Source of the DNA: Phytophthora colocasiae
Taxonomy: Eukaryota > Oomycota > Peronosporomycetes > Peronosporales > Peronosporaceae
DNA length: 64,000 nucleotides
Assembly (NCBI GenBank): GCA_018806915.1
Contig: JAGKQI010000098.1
Span: 434,001-498,000 of the forward strand
Direction of reading: 5' to 3'
Part shown: positions 9,839 through 22,600 of the stretch, one piece after another
How positions within the stretch are numbered: position 1 is the stretch's first letter
Layout of the letters: every line of letters starts with the position of its first letter
Notes under the pieces: generated by a model
What the model saw: only the letters and a program-made list of their open reading frames with translations
Told to the model about the DNA's origin: nothing
Databases searched by the model: none
Program-made: the position numbers and the translations under genes

Positions 9839-11623
9839 ATGGAGGAGGACGCACAGCAGCGGATCACGTATCTACTACAGGAGATCGACGCCAACATCTG
9901 CGCGGCACATCGTTCAGCTACCCAGATATGCGGCACTGTGCGGCGTCACCACCAGATCCTGCGACAGATCCATGAGGCCTCGCGCGTGTGGCGTCCGCTC
10001 TTCGACTCATTCACGCAACAACCTGCTGCTCGTCGGGCTACGCGTACGCCGTCACGATATTCTAGACCTTTCACGCCTGGATCCACTAGAGTTACTGCAG
10101 CAGAGAGAAACCGTGAACAGCCAGTTGAAGAGGAGGAGATTGCTGTCGCTGATGATGATGATTTGGACGACACGTCGTTTGTGAGTAGGTTCAAGACAAC
10201 AACGCTCAAGAAGCATCAGCCAGCGAGCAATGATCCTTCAGCTGATGAGGATAGCCTGAATTTTAGTGCTAACAGCGACAACCTCCCGCCGATGACCACA
10301 ACTCCGTACATTTCTAGGTCGGCTGTGAAATCGAGTTCCAAGACACAGGAATCAACGTCAACGCTCAGTTCAAGTGTACACGGGCGCTGGACGCCTAGTA
10401 TGACATCACCACCTCACACAAGTATCATTACGGTACGAACATTATTCATAGGTGGTGGTATAGTAAGTGATTGCTTAAGGACTAATGGGTAGATTGTTGT
10501 GGATTTCAGGGGGTCACTGCGAATGCTGGGCCGAGACAGATCTCAACCCCTCCGTCGGCAATTAGTAGTGTGGAATTCAACAACAATAGCCCCGGTATAA
10601 GCAGAAATTTGATGAAGATGGGTGCGTTTGAGTACACACCACCGCGTGGCAAGAAATCCAAATCTGGTGGCGAAGGAAAACAAGAAGATAATGATGAGAT
10701 GGACGACTCCATTGCGACACCGTACAACCCGGAATTCAGTACGGTTCGACTTTCGACCACAATTGGAGAACGATCAACTGCTAGAGCTTCGAGCCCTTCG
10801 AGGACATCCGAAAGCGCCTCCAATAGGAAACGAAAACGATCTGATGCCCGAGAAAATCGACGAACACCAGTGTATCCGAAAACTCACTACCCTGAGAAGG
10901 CTACATCTCCTTTCAAGTCTCCTAGTTTGCGCCGGAAGTACAGCAGTAGAAGCAACATATCATCACCAAGTCGAGGGTTTACACCAGTGGCACCAACGCC
11001 ACCGCGGCAACGGAACGAGGCAATGTTCGATGACGATACACCGACCACACCCGACTTCGATTTGACGTCACCCTTGTTGCATACGCAGCTGAAGGCGATG
11101 ACACCAAACACTCCACTGTCCAACCGTCTCGTGGGTGCCAGCCTCGACGTCGGCAGTGTTTCTCAGGAGGCTAGCTTGGAACATTACGACGACTCATTCA
11201 ATGCTGGAGAACCGACTCCGAAATTTGAGCTGTCGTTACTGCCGCCAGTGTTCCAGGTACGACTGATCTGCAGTTATCTTTGATGATCAATGAGTTTCAT
11301 GCTTACCTCGTTTTTGTGGTCGATTTGCAGCGAGGCATTGGCGCCGTTCAGGTGTCGACATTGTACAGTAAATTTCAAGGAGCAGACAAGGACAAACCCG
11401 CGATTGTGAGTACTGACGCACGTGGTTGTTTTTTTGCTGTTTCATATTGATCACTAACTGCCGGCGGTCGTTTCGTATTGCTTAGAGCGTCAAACAACTC
11501 TCCGAGTTGCTTCCTGACTATGGGAAGGAGAAGATAGAGATTTTGCTAGACACGCTCGTCTCGAGGCGACTACTGCGGCCCTTTGTTGTCGAAGGCACCA
11601 TGTTCTGGCAGATGCCGCTTTAA
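9839..11623 (+). CDS. Candidate DASH/Dam1-complex subunit Ask1-like kinetochore protein, 517 aa
   Basis: Four exons: 9839-10432, 10510-11256, 11331-11405 and 11486-11623, all in phase 0. Residues 1-60 carry the Ask1 signature, a helix with ITYLLQEIDANI, then CAAHRSAT, then a helix ending SRVWRPLFDSF. In fungal Ask1 the same order is ITLTLQEID, then HR(I/V)VT, then FW..FFE. Residues 60-400 are disordered and rich in Ser/Pro and Thr/Pro sites (TPGS, TPSM, SPSR, TPTTP), as expected of a Cdk target. The last 95 residues (LLPPVFQ onwards, ending GTMFWQMPL) look like a small winged-helix domain, not a known feature of yeast Ask1. Ask1 belongs to the ring that couples kinetochores to microtubules. 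SKA3 is the main alternative. The E2F-type site at the start codon suggests cell-cycle expression. Confidence 0.5.
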
Positions 11624-12167
11624 GTTTTGGATCTGAATATCAATTAGAGTTACAGTTTCCACGATCTGTAACGGACAATTTCAACAGCACTTGAGCCTTA
11701 TGATCGGAGCCTATGACGGGGCGTTTCTAGCGAAATCTTTCACCCCTACCAAAACGGACAAGCTGGCTTCTGGCGCTCTTGTCGATGCTCTTGCCGCCGT
11801 CTGCGAGGAAGGGGTTACTTGGTAATGGGGATCGGTGTGTAATTAGTGCCAGTCGAGATGCATGTACACTGTGCCTATTCGGAGCAACTCGATAAATGCA
11901 ATACATGTAGGAATGGGTTGAACGATAAGGATCCAAAAAGCAAGTTCATTAGCAATTTTTTTTTCTCTTGTGGGGGCTACATGTATCTTGTTTGGCTGGC
12001 GGCTGTACTCTCTTCCCTGTCGGAAGGTGGGGGGTGCACTGCGCCGCAGTTGAATCATACATAACGGGCAATCAAAGCTTGGGTCGATCAATAAATAAAT
12101 TCACACGAGCGAAAGTCGGCGGGTAAAATGGCAGCTACGTGAGTGGCGGAAGACTCGTAGTCGCTGC
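11624..12167. other. Intergenic region between convergent genes
   Basis: 3' flanks of the Ask1-like gene and the orphan gene at 12168. It holds an AATAAATAAAT element near 12090 that could be a plus-strand poly-A signal and a T-run near 11957. Short open frames on both strands lack coding character. No gene seen. Confidence 0.5.
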
Positions 12168-12818
12168 TCAGTCTGTCTCAGTCGCAATGGCACCAGACAC
12201 AGTCTGGAAGTCGAGCAGCTCGCTATCTTCCACGGAGAAGAAGGGCTCCTGGAGCGTGTCGGACACGAACTCGAGCGACGAGCTGCGGTGCGCAATCAGC
12301 TTGGCCGGCCTGTCCTCCGAAAGGTCAAAGGTTTCGTCGCCGCTGCTGTTGAGTTCGAGCTCGTCGTCATCGCTTCCTTCGTCCGAGGAAGGTGAGGAAG
12401 ATGCCACGCTCTTAGGGGACGCCAGCAGCGTTAGTGGCGACGCCTCCACGGACTTGGACATGAGCAGGATGCTGTCTACCAGCGCCTGGTTCTCCCGACT
12501 CACGTCGAAGTCGTCGTCATCAGAGGTGGTGTCGTCTCCGTCGACAGTGCGGCCCAGCGGGTCGTTCTTCTTGGTCATGAGGCGCTCGATCTCTCGCTGG
12601 ATGTTCTCCTTCTCATCGGATTCGAGCACGTCGTCACCGCAGAATTTCTTGGCGTAACCAGGAAGGAGGTGGTCCACGAAGTTGGGGTCCACGGGGTCGT
12701 AGAAGTAGCCGTCGCCGACTTTGCGCTTGCGGCTCTCGCGCTTCTCATCCAGGAATGGTTGACGCCACTGCCAGGGGCACTTCATGATGGCCTGGTGGCT
12801 GGACATGGGCGAGTTCAT
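12168..12818 (-). CDS. Acidic orphan protein, 216 aa
   Basis: Single-exon ORF. The start at 12818 gives MNSPMSSHQAI; an in-frame upstream ATG at 12869 would add 17 residues (MHRPDPHYLS). The N-terminal third has a compact conserved-looking block (CPWQWRQPFLDEKR, GDGYFYDPVDPNFVDHLLPGY) with many aromatics. The rest is Ser/Asp/Glu-rich and probably disordered (TTSDDDDFDV, SSPSSDEGSDDDE), with many potential CK2 sites. No family is recognised. The gene is convergent with the Ask1-like gene. Confidence 0.6.
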   Translation of the reverse strand: MNSPMSSHQAIMKCPWQWRQPFLDEKRESRKRKVGDGYFYDPVDPNFVDHLLPGYAKKFCGDDVLESDEKENIQREIERLMTKKNDPLGRTVDGDDTTSDDDDFDVSRENQALVDSILLMSKSVEASPLTLLASPKSVASSSPSSDEGSDDDELELNSSGDETFDLSEDRPAKLIAHRSSSLEFVSDTLQEPFFSVEDSELLDFQTVSGAIATETD

Positions 12819-13160
12819 TGTGGTCAACTTGTAGGGGGAGGAAAGATAGTGTGGGTCGGGCCGGTGCAATCCAGGAATACCGAGATCGAGCAGCTCCGCG
12901 GAAGAAAGCGGACTTTTGCCTTATGGAGGCGTTTGCAGTCTGAGAGGCGTTGGGAGTCTGACTCTTGGCTCGTTTGTGCGAGATCTATTGCTTCCCTTCC
13001 CCTTGTTCTCGAAGTTAGGCTAATTATAGCCAGCCAACCAAATTGTACCAGAGGGCGAGCGAGTGAAGTTCAGTGCACAGTTCAACTTGAGCCCTTTATC
13101 CACCATAGTTGAGCGCTATAACGGACCCCGCTAGGTATTTCGCAGTGTAGGGCCGACAAC
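12819..13160. other. Intergenic, probable divergent promoter region
   Basis: Separates the minus-strand acidic orphan from the small plus-strand ORF at 13161. A short purine/pyrimidine palindrome-like stretch around 13020-13040 was the only structure noticed; no gene seen. Confidence 0.4.
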
Positions 13161-13319
13161 ATGCCATTGCCACGGGAGTTAGATCGCTTTATCGCGCAAC
13201 TCGTAACGTTCGGTAAAGCTGAAGCAGCACCCGCTGTTCGTGCACCGAATAACGCGGTGTCGACGCGTGCGATGATCGCCGGCAAGGAGCCGTTGGGTCA
13301 CAAGAAGAACTCGCGTTGA
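13161..13319 (+). CDS. Small ORF, 52 aa, possible short gene
   Basis: ATG at 13161 to TGA at 13317-13319. The product (MPLPRELDRFIAQLV at the start, GHKKNSR at the end) has an amphipathic N-terminal helix and a basic tail. There is no family match and no intron. It is supported only by its balanced composition and the absence of any other gene in this stretch; it could be a first exon or chance. Confidence 0.3.
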   Translation: MPLPRELDRFIAQLVTFGKAEAAPAVRAPNNAVSTRAMIAGKEPLGHKKNSR

Positions 13320-13949
13320 GCCTGCGGCCACGAGAAAAAGCACCTTGCGTCACGCACCGTCTCGAGAATTGATGGCCACCGCACAATAAAGTGTCGGACA
13401 TTTCCTGCAACCTTGAGTCAAGCTGCAAGGCTTTTTTTGTAGTCAGCTGCCACGGCACAAATCACCGCACTGCCGCTCCTCAGCTCAGTGCAGCTTTAAA
13501 CACGCCTTCTTTCATAGAACGACTAACGTCTCGCAGGCTGCAAGTCGCAGAATCCTCCATTTCACAGGATGCCAACTGATAGAAAGAGCTTTCTAAAGCT
13601 CATCGCAACATCTTCCAGCGAAGACACGGATGCCATTTGGTGAGCCGATGCGGCACCGAGTTTCATCCCCATGCGCAGCACCACCAGTCTTGCCATTCCC
13701 GAAGCGAAATTGTGACAGGTCCGCCACACGCGGCTCTGTCCGAATGGCTGTTCCGTGTTCTTCAAGGCCATTCACTCTTCACCACCACTTTTCGCCTAAG
13801 TGCGATTTCTAGGGTTCTTCGCAGCCAGTCGCTTGTTGCGCACTTTTATTGACAAGCCACGGACGGTTTCTACTCGCGATGGGATCCGCGTCCTTTGGCG
13901 GATGAAACGGCACTTGGTGGTGGTCGAAGCCATGGACACCTAAAGGAAA
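13320..13949. other. Intergenic region, 630 bp, no convincing gene
   Basis: Several overlapping short open frames occur on both strands (for example 13562-13771 minus and 13637-13852 plus) but none shows domain-like sequence or splice consistency. Taken as the upstream region of the large zinc-finger/SAM gene. Confidence 0.4.
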
Positions 13950-16900
13950 ATGGACTGGGAGACTAACCTGGCCGCCATCATCAAGTGCACGGACGCCAGC
14001 CTTGCACAGCAGTTCCGCCAGTTTGAGGACATCACAGCTGAGTATACGGCAGTTGAAGAGACGCCAGTGCGTTCTGGTGGTCACGACCCGAACGAGAATG
14101 TAGCAGCGACGTATTTACGTGAGACTATGGCAGCTGAACCTCGTAGTCGACAACAGGAACAGCTACAGCCACGAGCATCGTATTCACGTGTGTCTGGTTC
14201 ATTTACACGAGGGTCAGCGCCGTCTGTAGCACCAGCGACCACGTTTTCCGAGCATTTCCATCGACGACAGGAACGAAAGCGGACTGCAAGAGATAACCAG
14301 CGTGTGCATCGTCGTGGAAGTGAATATGAACCTGCGGAGGACGAGGGACAGCAGGATGATAATGCACCGCGTTATGCTGCGTCTCGACAGGCAGGGAGTG
14401 CGTATCAGCAACAAATGTACTCGTCTCCGTCGTATGATGTGGCACAGATGATGGAACAAGTGCGTTTGAGTTTAAAACTGGAAGTGGATGCTCGTGCTGC
14501 GATAGCGGAACGACAACTGAGTGCACTACTGCAGCTGTGTAAAGCCACGTCGGAGGAGCTTGACCGACTTCGTGTGGAGGTTTGTGCGAATGACCGTCAA
14601 CTGCACACGTTGGACCAAGTGCAGTCAAAGATACGACAGGAACTAACGACGCAGAAGGACATTGGTTTTCATTTGCAGTCCATGTGCGGTAAGGACGAAT
14701 CGTGGCGAATGCAGACAGAGAATCAGCTACTGGAGCTGCGTCAAATGGTGGCTGCGCTACGTGAACAAGGGAATTCCACGCAAACATTGGCCCAGGAGAA
14801 ACTATCGAGGTCAGAGCTTCTGGTTCAGTTTAATGCCGCAATGGAACCCATTAAGGCACAATTGCAGGCGAATCTGCAGCACCAAGCTCAGCAGATCGCT
14901 GATATCACGCGGACCACGAGCTCGTCGAGTCTGCTATTGGACGGAATCACGCAGAAAGTGAATCGAGGGATGACGGAAGAGCTCAGCGAACTACGTAGCG
15001 ATTTGAACGCTCTAAAGCACCACGTAACCAAGATGGATATCTTTCAGAATGGCGGAAAGGGACCTTCACAACCTTCAAAGGAGGAACAAGAAGCTAAAGA
15101 GACGGAGGAGAAGAAGCACCAGGAGAGAAAGTTGACAGAATTACGAGAGGGGCTTCAGAAGGAGTTATTGACATTCGTGAAAACTTACGTGAAGGAACAA
15201 ATTAAACCGATTCGGCAAACTGTGGATGAAAATGGAAGTACATTTGCGAACAAAAACGATGTCGACCATCTACGGAGTGCATTGGAAGAGGGCTGTCGAA
15301 ACCGGTGTGCTGCTGCTGTGATGCAAGTCGATGGTCAAATTAAATTGTCCCAGGACCAGCTCCGAGGCGAATGCAGTGCAGCTGTGAGAGATTCTTCTGA
15401 TCGTACGGAAAAGTTGATTCAGCAAGCTACGAACGCAGTAACTGTAGCTCTTGAAGGGAAAGTGAGTTGCTGCCAGAACCAACATCTCGATCTTGTAAAA
15501 TTGGTCGAGAAAGAAGAAAAGGAGAGAAAGCAAGCGCTGGAGGAACTTCACGAATCTGTTCGCAAAAGACGCCATCAATTAGAAGATCAACTTCACACAC
15601 TGGTTCAAGAAAGTCGATCGAACTTATCGCTACAAAATGTGGATTTTGACAAAAGGTTGAAGGATGTAGAGAAGCAGTTTGAAAATGCGATCATCCAAGC
15701 TCAAAAGGAAACTCAATTTGCCTTGACCAGCTTAAAAGACTCTTTTCAGACTCGAGATAGCAACAATATTGTGGAGTTGAAACAGAAGCTGAAGCGTCTG
15801 GAGGAGACTGTATCAAGAATTGATGAATATGTTACGAGTCTTACGAAATCCATTGCATCTTTGCCTCCAGCCAATCCACCACCACCCAACGATACCAGCG
15901 CTAAAGATGTGAGCATAGCACTGGAGAAACAAACCAACATGTACGTATCTACGATGGAAAGTCTGTTTCAGAAGATGCAGCTACAGCTTCAACTGCAGAC
16001 TCAACCACAGGTTCAGATGATGACCCCGTCACCGTATCATGGCTTCTGGCCACCTTCGCCTTACGCTACGAGTCAACCCCTACCGCCACCTCTACTCCAC
16101 CTTCCAGCAACACTGTCAACTGCAGCTACTACGACAGCAGCAACCAGTACTCCCAGTGTATCAGCTGCTTCAATGCCATTTCCGTGTCCTGCTCCAGTGA
16201 CCAGCCCTGCCCAAGACAAGTTCGAGAAGAGCTCTGAAAATGAGATCAAGGAAAAGTCCGACGATCTTGTGCGTAGTGCACTACCAGTATCGGCGACTGT
16301 AGTATCACCCCCATCTCTATCGTCTCCACCTCCAGTGGCTATAACCCTGAAAGAAGCTATTGATCACAGTGATCCCCCCTATTCCAGTAAAGAAGATACT
16401 GGCAACACCCGCGAGAATACAGTGGCGACAACGGCAAAGGGAGCTATGGCGGAAGCTGAGCTTGCGAAAGCTCGAGTTGAAGGCAGACGCAAGATCAAGC
16501 AGGAAATGAAGCAGCAACAGCAGAAACTGCCACCTAAGAGTGCAGAACCTGGAGCTTCAGGAGCTAATTTATCAGATGCAGTAAGTGCTGGAGATCATCG
16601 GTTTTCAGTAACAGGACAACCATCGGTGCTTACTCGCTCAGCATCATCGTCCGCTCTACCAGGACCAACTGCAGTATCTCCAGCTGTAGTATTTCGTGTT
16701 GGAGACAAACCGTTGGCGCCTGCCAGCGTCCCCAGTACTCCGACAGCTACTAGAGTTTCGCCAAATATTCCACTTCCTGCTCCTCCTCAATCAACCAGAG
16801 CCGGAGAGGTCACGTATTTGTCGAATGCATCCAGCTTCAGCACGAAGCCAAACCAAAACAGTGTCAAGATGGATTCGGAGCCACCATCGATTAGCTCAAT

Positions 16901-19501
16901 TGTACCTAGCACACCTCCAACTGGTCCAAAGCTGCCAATTGCGTCTACTGTTCCGTCCACTCCGAGAGCTTCCACTCCCTCTGTTCTAAGCAACTCAAGG
17001 CCAGACTTAGCAATTTCAGTCCCCAGTGTATCTGCAACAGATGAGGCCAAACTTTCTTTATCGCCACTAGCCAAGATGTTCGCAAGACCCACGACTACAT
17101 TTGATGATGTGAAAGAAGATGAATCTTCAGCTCTGAGTGCGAATATCTCGACAATAGACCTCGTAAAGAAGGACCCCTCTCCAACAATAACACCTCCTGC
17201 GATTGAGGCTCCAGTTTCACACGTTCTCTGTGAATTCTGCAGACTTCCGGTACGTTTAGACCTGAAGATCCAACACGAAAAAGAGATGTGCCCGAAACGA
17301 ATGGTAGAGTGTGTTTCCTGCAAGCAACAACTGCAGTGGATCAATTTTGAGATACACGAGCTTGAGTGCAGCACCGTTCAACGTAGGAGAACAGACACAG
17401 CGATTTCGACTGAAGTGAAACCTCTTTCAGATGGGAGTACTGCTACTGCTCTAGACCTAGGAGGTTCCCTTAAGAAATGCCGCCATTGCTCAGCTGATAT
17501 CCAAAGTCTGGACCTGTTGGGCCACGAAATCAACTGCGATAAAGTGCTGAAGCAGTGTCCACATTGTCTTCGTCGTCAAAAGGTACATTACGAGCCACAA
17601 CGGGAAAAAATCAACAATACTAACTGCATGTTTTCATTTAGATGTCGGAATTGCAGGACCACATCGAAAACTGTGACTGCAGATTGGTTTCGTGTCCAAA
17701 TGACTGCGGTGGGAAATTCCTACAGCGTGGGATTCCAAACCATTTAGCCACACGTTGTCCCAAGAAACTTGTGACTACTTCAGTAGCAACTTCAACTATT
17801 ATCGAAACAAGCAAACCAACTCTTCCTGTTTCTCAGCCCCCTTCAACTATTCCTCCTAACGGAAAGGTAAGAATGCCAAAAGTTCTTCAATCAACTTATA
17901 ACGTGAAGCCTAATCTATTGCAGGTCGAGTGTAAATTTTGCGATGATGAAATTGAAGTGAGCAAGGTTGATGACCATGAGCAAAAGTACGTTTGCACCTG
18001 GTTTTATGCTATTTTCCTCTGGTATTTATTGTCGATTCCGTGCTTGCTAGTTGTGACTGGAAACCCAAGCGTTGTCAACACTGCAATATGGTCGTGATCT
18101 CTAGGGATCTCCTTCGGCACGAGACATCGTGTAAAACAAATGTCAAATCGTGTTCCCATTGCAACGAAAACGTAAGTATTTGCTTTGAGGTCCAGGGTTT
18201 TGTTGTTGCTAACCGTACTGTGAATATTGTTTTCGTAGATGCCCCAATCTGCGTTGACTACCCATGGCAGTCGCTGCTCGAAACGCCCTATCAAATGCAT
18301 TCGATGCTGCCAACTCTTCCCCGCAGACACAATCGTTGCACACTCTACAAATTGCAAGTTTGTTCCTGGTACAAACCCGGCAGCGAGTAGTGCATCACCG
18401 CAGCCAATTGCAACCGCTTCTAGGGCACCGATTAAAATTCCTCCACCTCCTCCATTTCCTCCACCATCCACATTAACAACTCCAGTATCGACACCACCAC
18501 CTACTCGCCGTTCTTCAGCAGATTCCCCGGCAAAAGGTGAGTTGGAAACGATGAAAACCGTGTACATTTTGAGCCGAAATTAATCAATTTGCAGTGGAAG
18601 AAACAGCATCAGACAGATTGGCTAGACGCAACCTAGCTCTTTCGCAGCTAACAAACCCAAATGTAACCCCAACCAGTTCTCCCCGAGCTAGTGCACCGAG
18701 GTAAGCCTGCAATTATCAGCTTGATGGTGGATTCTAACACTTTCTACTTGCAGTCTCCAACCAAGTGGTCTTCAGTCTAGGCCTATAATTCAACCCGACG
18801 GACGAGACCACGTCGGAACTGAAGCAGTAGAAGATAAAGAGGATGATGACGAGGTCTATGGAGATGAAGACGATAACGAGCTAACACTCGCCCAAGGTGA
18901 AGTTATTACCTTAAGTTCTTGCATTGTTCGTGTAACTAAAACTTATGCTCGACCAGTGGTGAAGGAGTGGAGCGTTGAAAACGTGTGCTTGTGGCTGCAT
19001 GAAGACGTAGGAGTTCCAGGAGTGGTGGTAAGCAAGTTGTAAAGATTTTTTACTCTGTTTTGCTACTGACATTATCCTGTCAGCTTCGATTTCAGCAAAA
19101 ACAGTGTAATGGTGAAATGCTGCTAGAGCTAACTGAGAGCGACTTGATCAACGACTTTGGAGTGAAAGATCGAGTTCAACGCGAAAGGATCTTGAGCGCC
19201 ATTGAAGCAATCAATACGAGTACGTTCTCCGATGAAGACGAAAACGATGATGAAGATAAAAACAGTGACGAAGAGGAAGAAAGTGAGGGCTACGAAGCAA
19301 CAAGTTCATCACACATCCGAAACTCAATGGGTGCAGGTAAAAAAACTGTCTGTGACGTAAAGGGCGTAATGTGCTACACTTATCAGTCTGTTTACAGCAT
19401 CTTTTGGCCACCCACGCGATATTCTTCGACGTAAATCTCAGCCATCGCCCCAAAAACTACTGGGAGGCGAGTTACCCTCGTCCAACGATATGGTAAACTA
19501 A
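13950..19501 (+). CDS. Large coiled-coil, TRAF-type zinc-finger and SAM-domain protein, 1671 aa
   Basis: Ten exons: 13950-17582, 17642-17866, 17924-17985, 18051-18171, 18239-18536, 18595-18700, 18754-18896, 18957-19027, 19084-19336 and 19398-19501, all GT-AG and in phase. Residues 180-640 are a long coiled coil (many KLKRLEE- and QALEELHES-type heptads). Residues 680-1080 are Pro/Ser/Thr-rich and disordered. Residues 1090-1430 hold a series of C-x2-C...H-x3-C zinc-finger units of TRAF/XIAF1 type (CEFCRLP...C, CRHCSAD...HEINC, CPHC...HIENC, CPNDCG, CKFCDDE, CQHC, CSHC, CIRCC). An SAM domain lies at about 1533-1598 (VKEWSVENVCLWLHEDVGV to RERILSAIEA). The tail is acidic. The combination suggests a polymerising scaffold (the coiled coil plus SAM domain oligomerise, the fingers bind partners). 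No named orthologue is recognised. Confidence 0.75.
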
Positions 19502-19650
19502 ATTTTAAACTTCTTTTTACAAGTGATCGAATGAATAACAGGAAATTTGTAGCTCCGTAGGATCAGCAATGCTCTGGAAAGTCCCAAAGCTTTGGCTGGA
19601 ACGTCTTCAACTCACTTAATCGGTTAAACGTTTATATAAATGTTCACTGC

Positions 19651-22600
19651 CTAATGATCTTTGTTACGGATTTCAGCAAGAGGGACTACTGACGGTCGTC
19701 CATGGGCACACTGGAAAGGCAGTTGGCAGGCCTTCAACTCTTCGATTAAATCTTGACACTGTGCCAAACTCAATCGATCACCAAACATGATCGCACTGCG
19801 GCATGCGCGTGAGTGCAAAAGTCTCGTGATCACTGGCGGTCGAATATAAGAGTGGGGGTGAGTCTCTCCTAATCTGACTAGTAGTTGGATGAAGTCTCGA
19901 AAATCATCAACATTCGTGACTCGTTTCTCTACTTTTGGAGTAGAATGCAGTAGAACACGACGTTCTCCTTTATACCTCGACTCCTGCCAGTTAAACATCA
20001 CTTTCTTCGGCTCAGACGTCATAAACTCAAAATCAAACCCCCAACTTCTGATGAGATCTTCATACTGGTTCAGCACCTGGTTCTCTGTGAAATTCATTCG
20101 TAACACGAAAGCTGGCTCATGATGCTCGACTTCCACTCGACGCAGAGTTCCATCTCGACCAAACACTTCTTCCTCCAATTTCTCCAACCGAACACGCTCG
20201 TCTGCTGCATGTTGGTCGATACAAAGCACTACAGTTCCTTGTGGGGTGGCTGCTTGGACGAGAATGAACTTACGATCAACCTGACGTATCACTTGAAGGC
20301 TGGCGAGGACAGATCTGCTGATCTTCATTTCTCTGTCCCCTTTCCATAGTTGGACGTTGTCAATCTGTAGACCAGCAGCTAAATGTTTGACACGAGAATC
20401 CTTAAAATGAGCCCAACGCTGCAAGGTGCTGTTGCTTGGACGTTCAGCCGTGAAAAACTGGGATCTAACTGGAGACCTGACAGTCAAACCTGGACATGGC
20501 TCAGCGGCAACATACTGGTCCAAGCCCCTTTCAGTTGAATCCTTAACTTTTCCTGTCGGAGGAGGAATTTCTCGATTCTCATCGCTGTTACAGATGTTAT
20601 CGTCATACATCCCCAGCATAATGTCTGCAAAGTCGTAAGTATCTGGCTTGCTGCTTAGCCATGGTGTACAAGTTGCTGCTTCCTGTACCAGTTACTATCG
20701 TCAGGTTACAAAGAAAAAAACACAATAGGTCAAAACGTTACCTTACCTGAGGCGTGTAAATGTCCTCTTGTGGTATCACCGATAACTTACTCTGCTCATT
20801 GGAAAAGAAAACGTCCTTCAGATCGCTTTCGTCCTCATCAAAGTTTGAAAGTACCAAGCCATCGGCGTTAGAATTTGGCCAAGCACTGGAGAAATCCAGA
20901 ACGCTATCGTCAAACTCCATTATTTTTTGATCGGCGCCACTTTAAAAACAATATCTGTTAGAATTTCTACACAGAGGGAAATTGCATACAACGGCCATAC
21001 TTTTCTTTTGCGATGCAACCGCACACATGACAAGCTGTGAAGCCAACCTCCCTCTCAGTCCGAGTTGATTCTTGATAAACGTTGGATCTCCTTGGGTTAG
21101 TTCCGTGTTTCATTCGCTCGCCTTGAACCAGAAGATCTTGCTGCCAATTCTCGGTCCTGCATACGTCTGGTACTGGACTGGCATCTGGAGAAACAACAGG
21201 ACACGGTGGGTTTAACGGAGAGTAACACTCTTTTCTGAAAGAAGTCTCATCATCCAAGTTCCCATTCGCGATCGCTTGATTGGTGTAACAATCTTGAGCC
21301 TACAGCACACAGTTGATGTAAGTGACCATTTGAAAGTCAGTAAAGACTTCTAGTAGTTCACCGCTACTTTGCTTGCTTCAGCTGGTGCAAGTTTCTGATC
21401 AGAGATAAGTTAGTTTTTAGATTTCGCGAGTGACTTACCGTTGCTTACCTGAACAAATTCGTAAAGGAACTGTTGGAACTGGTGAGGGGATTTAAAGAGT
21501 AAACACTCTTTTCTTCCGATTCCAGACGCATCGAGCTGGGCACTAGGTATTTCAACTTTCAAGACGAAGATGGGAATACCTGCAGCAAAAAATTGTCATC
21601 AATCGTAAAATCTAACCAATAAACAGGAACAAACCGTACTCGAAGAAAGCTCCAGTGCTGCGTCGGTTATCACTCTCGAACAGACTTGGTGGCACTCATC
21701 CACCCACTCATTTTCTAGGAAGATGAATTGGTAGTAACTTTTGGCCTGCTTGATTCCTTGTCCCAACCCTTCGCTCCCACTGGGGATAGAAGCGAAGTAT
21801 CCTCGAATCGAGAACTGACTAAACTCCGATGAATAGCTCACATACTAAAACAAAATAACAATACAGGTGCGTTAGTTGCATAACAAAACATATACTTCCA
21901 GTACAAAAGCAAAGTAAAATACTTGTAATTCGTTTCCAAGAAATGGTCCAAAATGAGCCAGAAAACGCTCATGACAAGATTTAGCTGACGGAATGATGAC
22001 AGGTCTAGCTTCGTCTGTACCAGTTCGACAGTTTGACAACGTGAGGTCAATCAGGATCAATTTGAAAAACAAATTCCAGTTCGTACCTTGAAATCGAATG
22101 TCAAACGAAAGAGATGGCCATATCATGGACATGCTAACGCAAAAATCGTGAATCTTCCGGGTGACTCGAGTTCGGTGTTTAACGTTGCATGACAAATCTT
22201 TCGATCGCACGGGAAGTTTGCTGAATAGGTTCGCCACGGCAATTTTGGTCCCCGGTGTTTCACGTAGATCTCTGGACCGTGCGTTGAAGACCACTTTTCG
22301 ATCCTAAAAATCTCCTAGAAATGTAAGAATTTGACTAGAAAATCTAAGATACAGAAAGGCTGACCTGGAAAACTTTGCGATACGATGTCCAATGCTCTTG
22401 AACGCGACTTTCGACCTCAACTGCAGTAGCTAGCGAAACTAACTCGTACAGAAAGGCACCGCGAGAGCCATAAGGCTTTTGCTGCTGTTTACTACCATCG
22501 GGTGGGAGCTTTGACGTAGCTATATCCCCCAAAAGAACACCACATGAGAATCATATACACTTTTCGCACCCTGAACACCTACCGTAATGCTCCCCGACGT

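Noticed and set aside
9839..11623. SKA3 as the identity of the kinetochore candidate
   Set aside because: The general layout fits, but the N-terminal helix words match Ask1 better; kept as an alternative only.
14203..14787. Open frame of 194 codons on the minus strand
   Set aside because: Antisense to the coiled-coil coding exon of the zinc-finger/SAM gene; His/Val-rich shadow without domain features.
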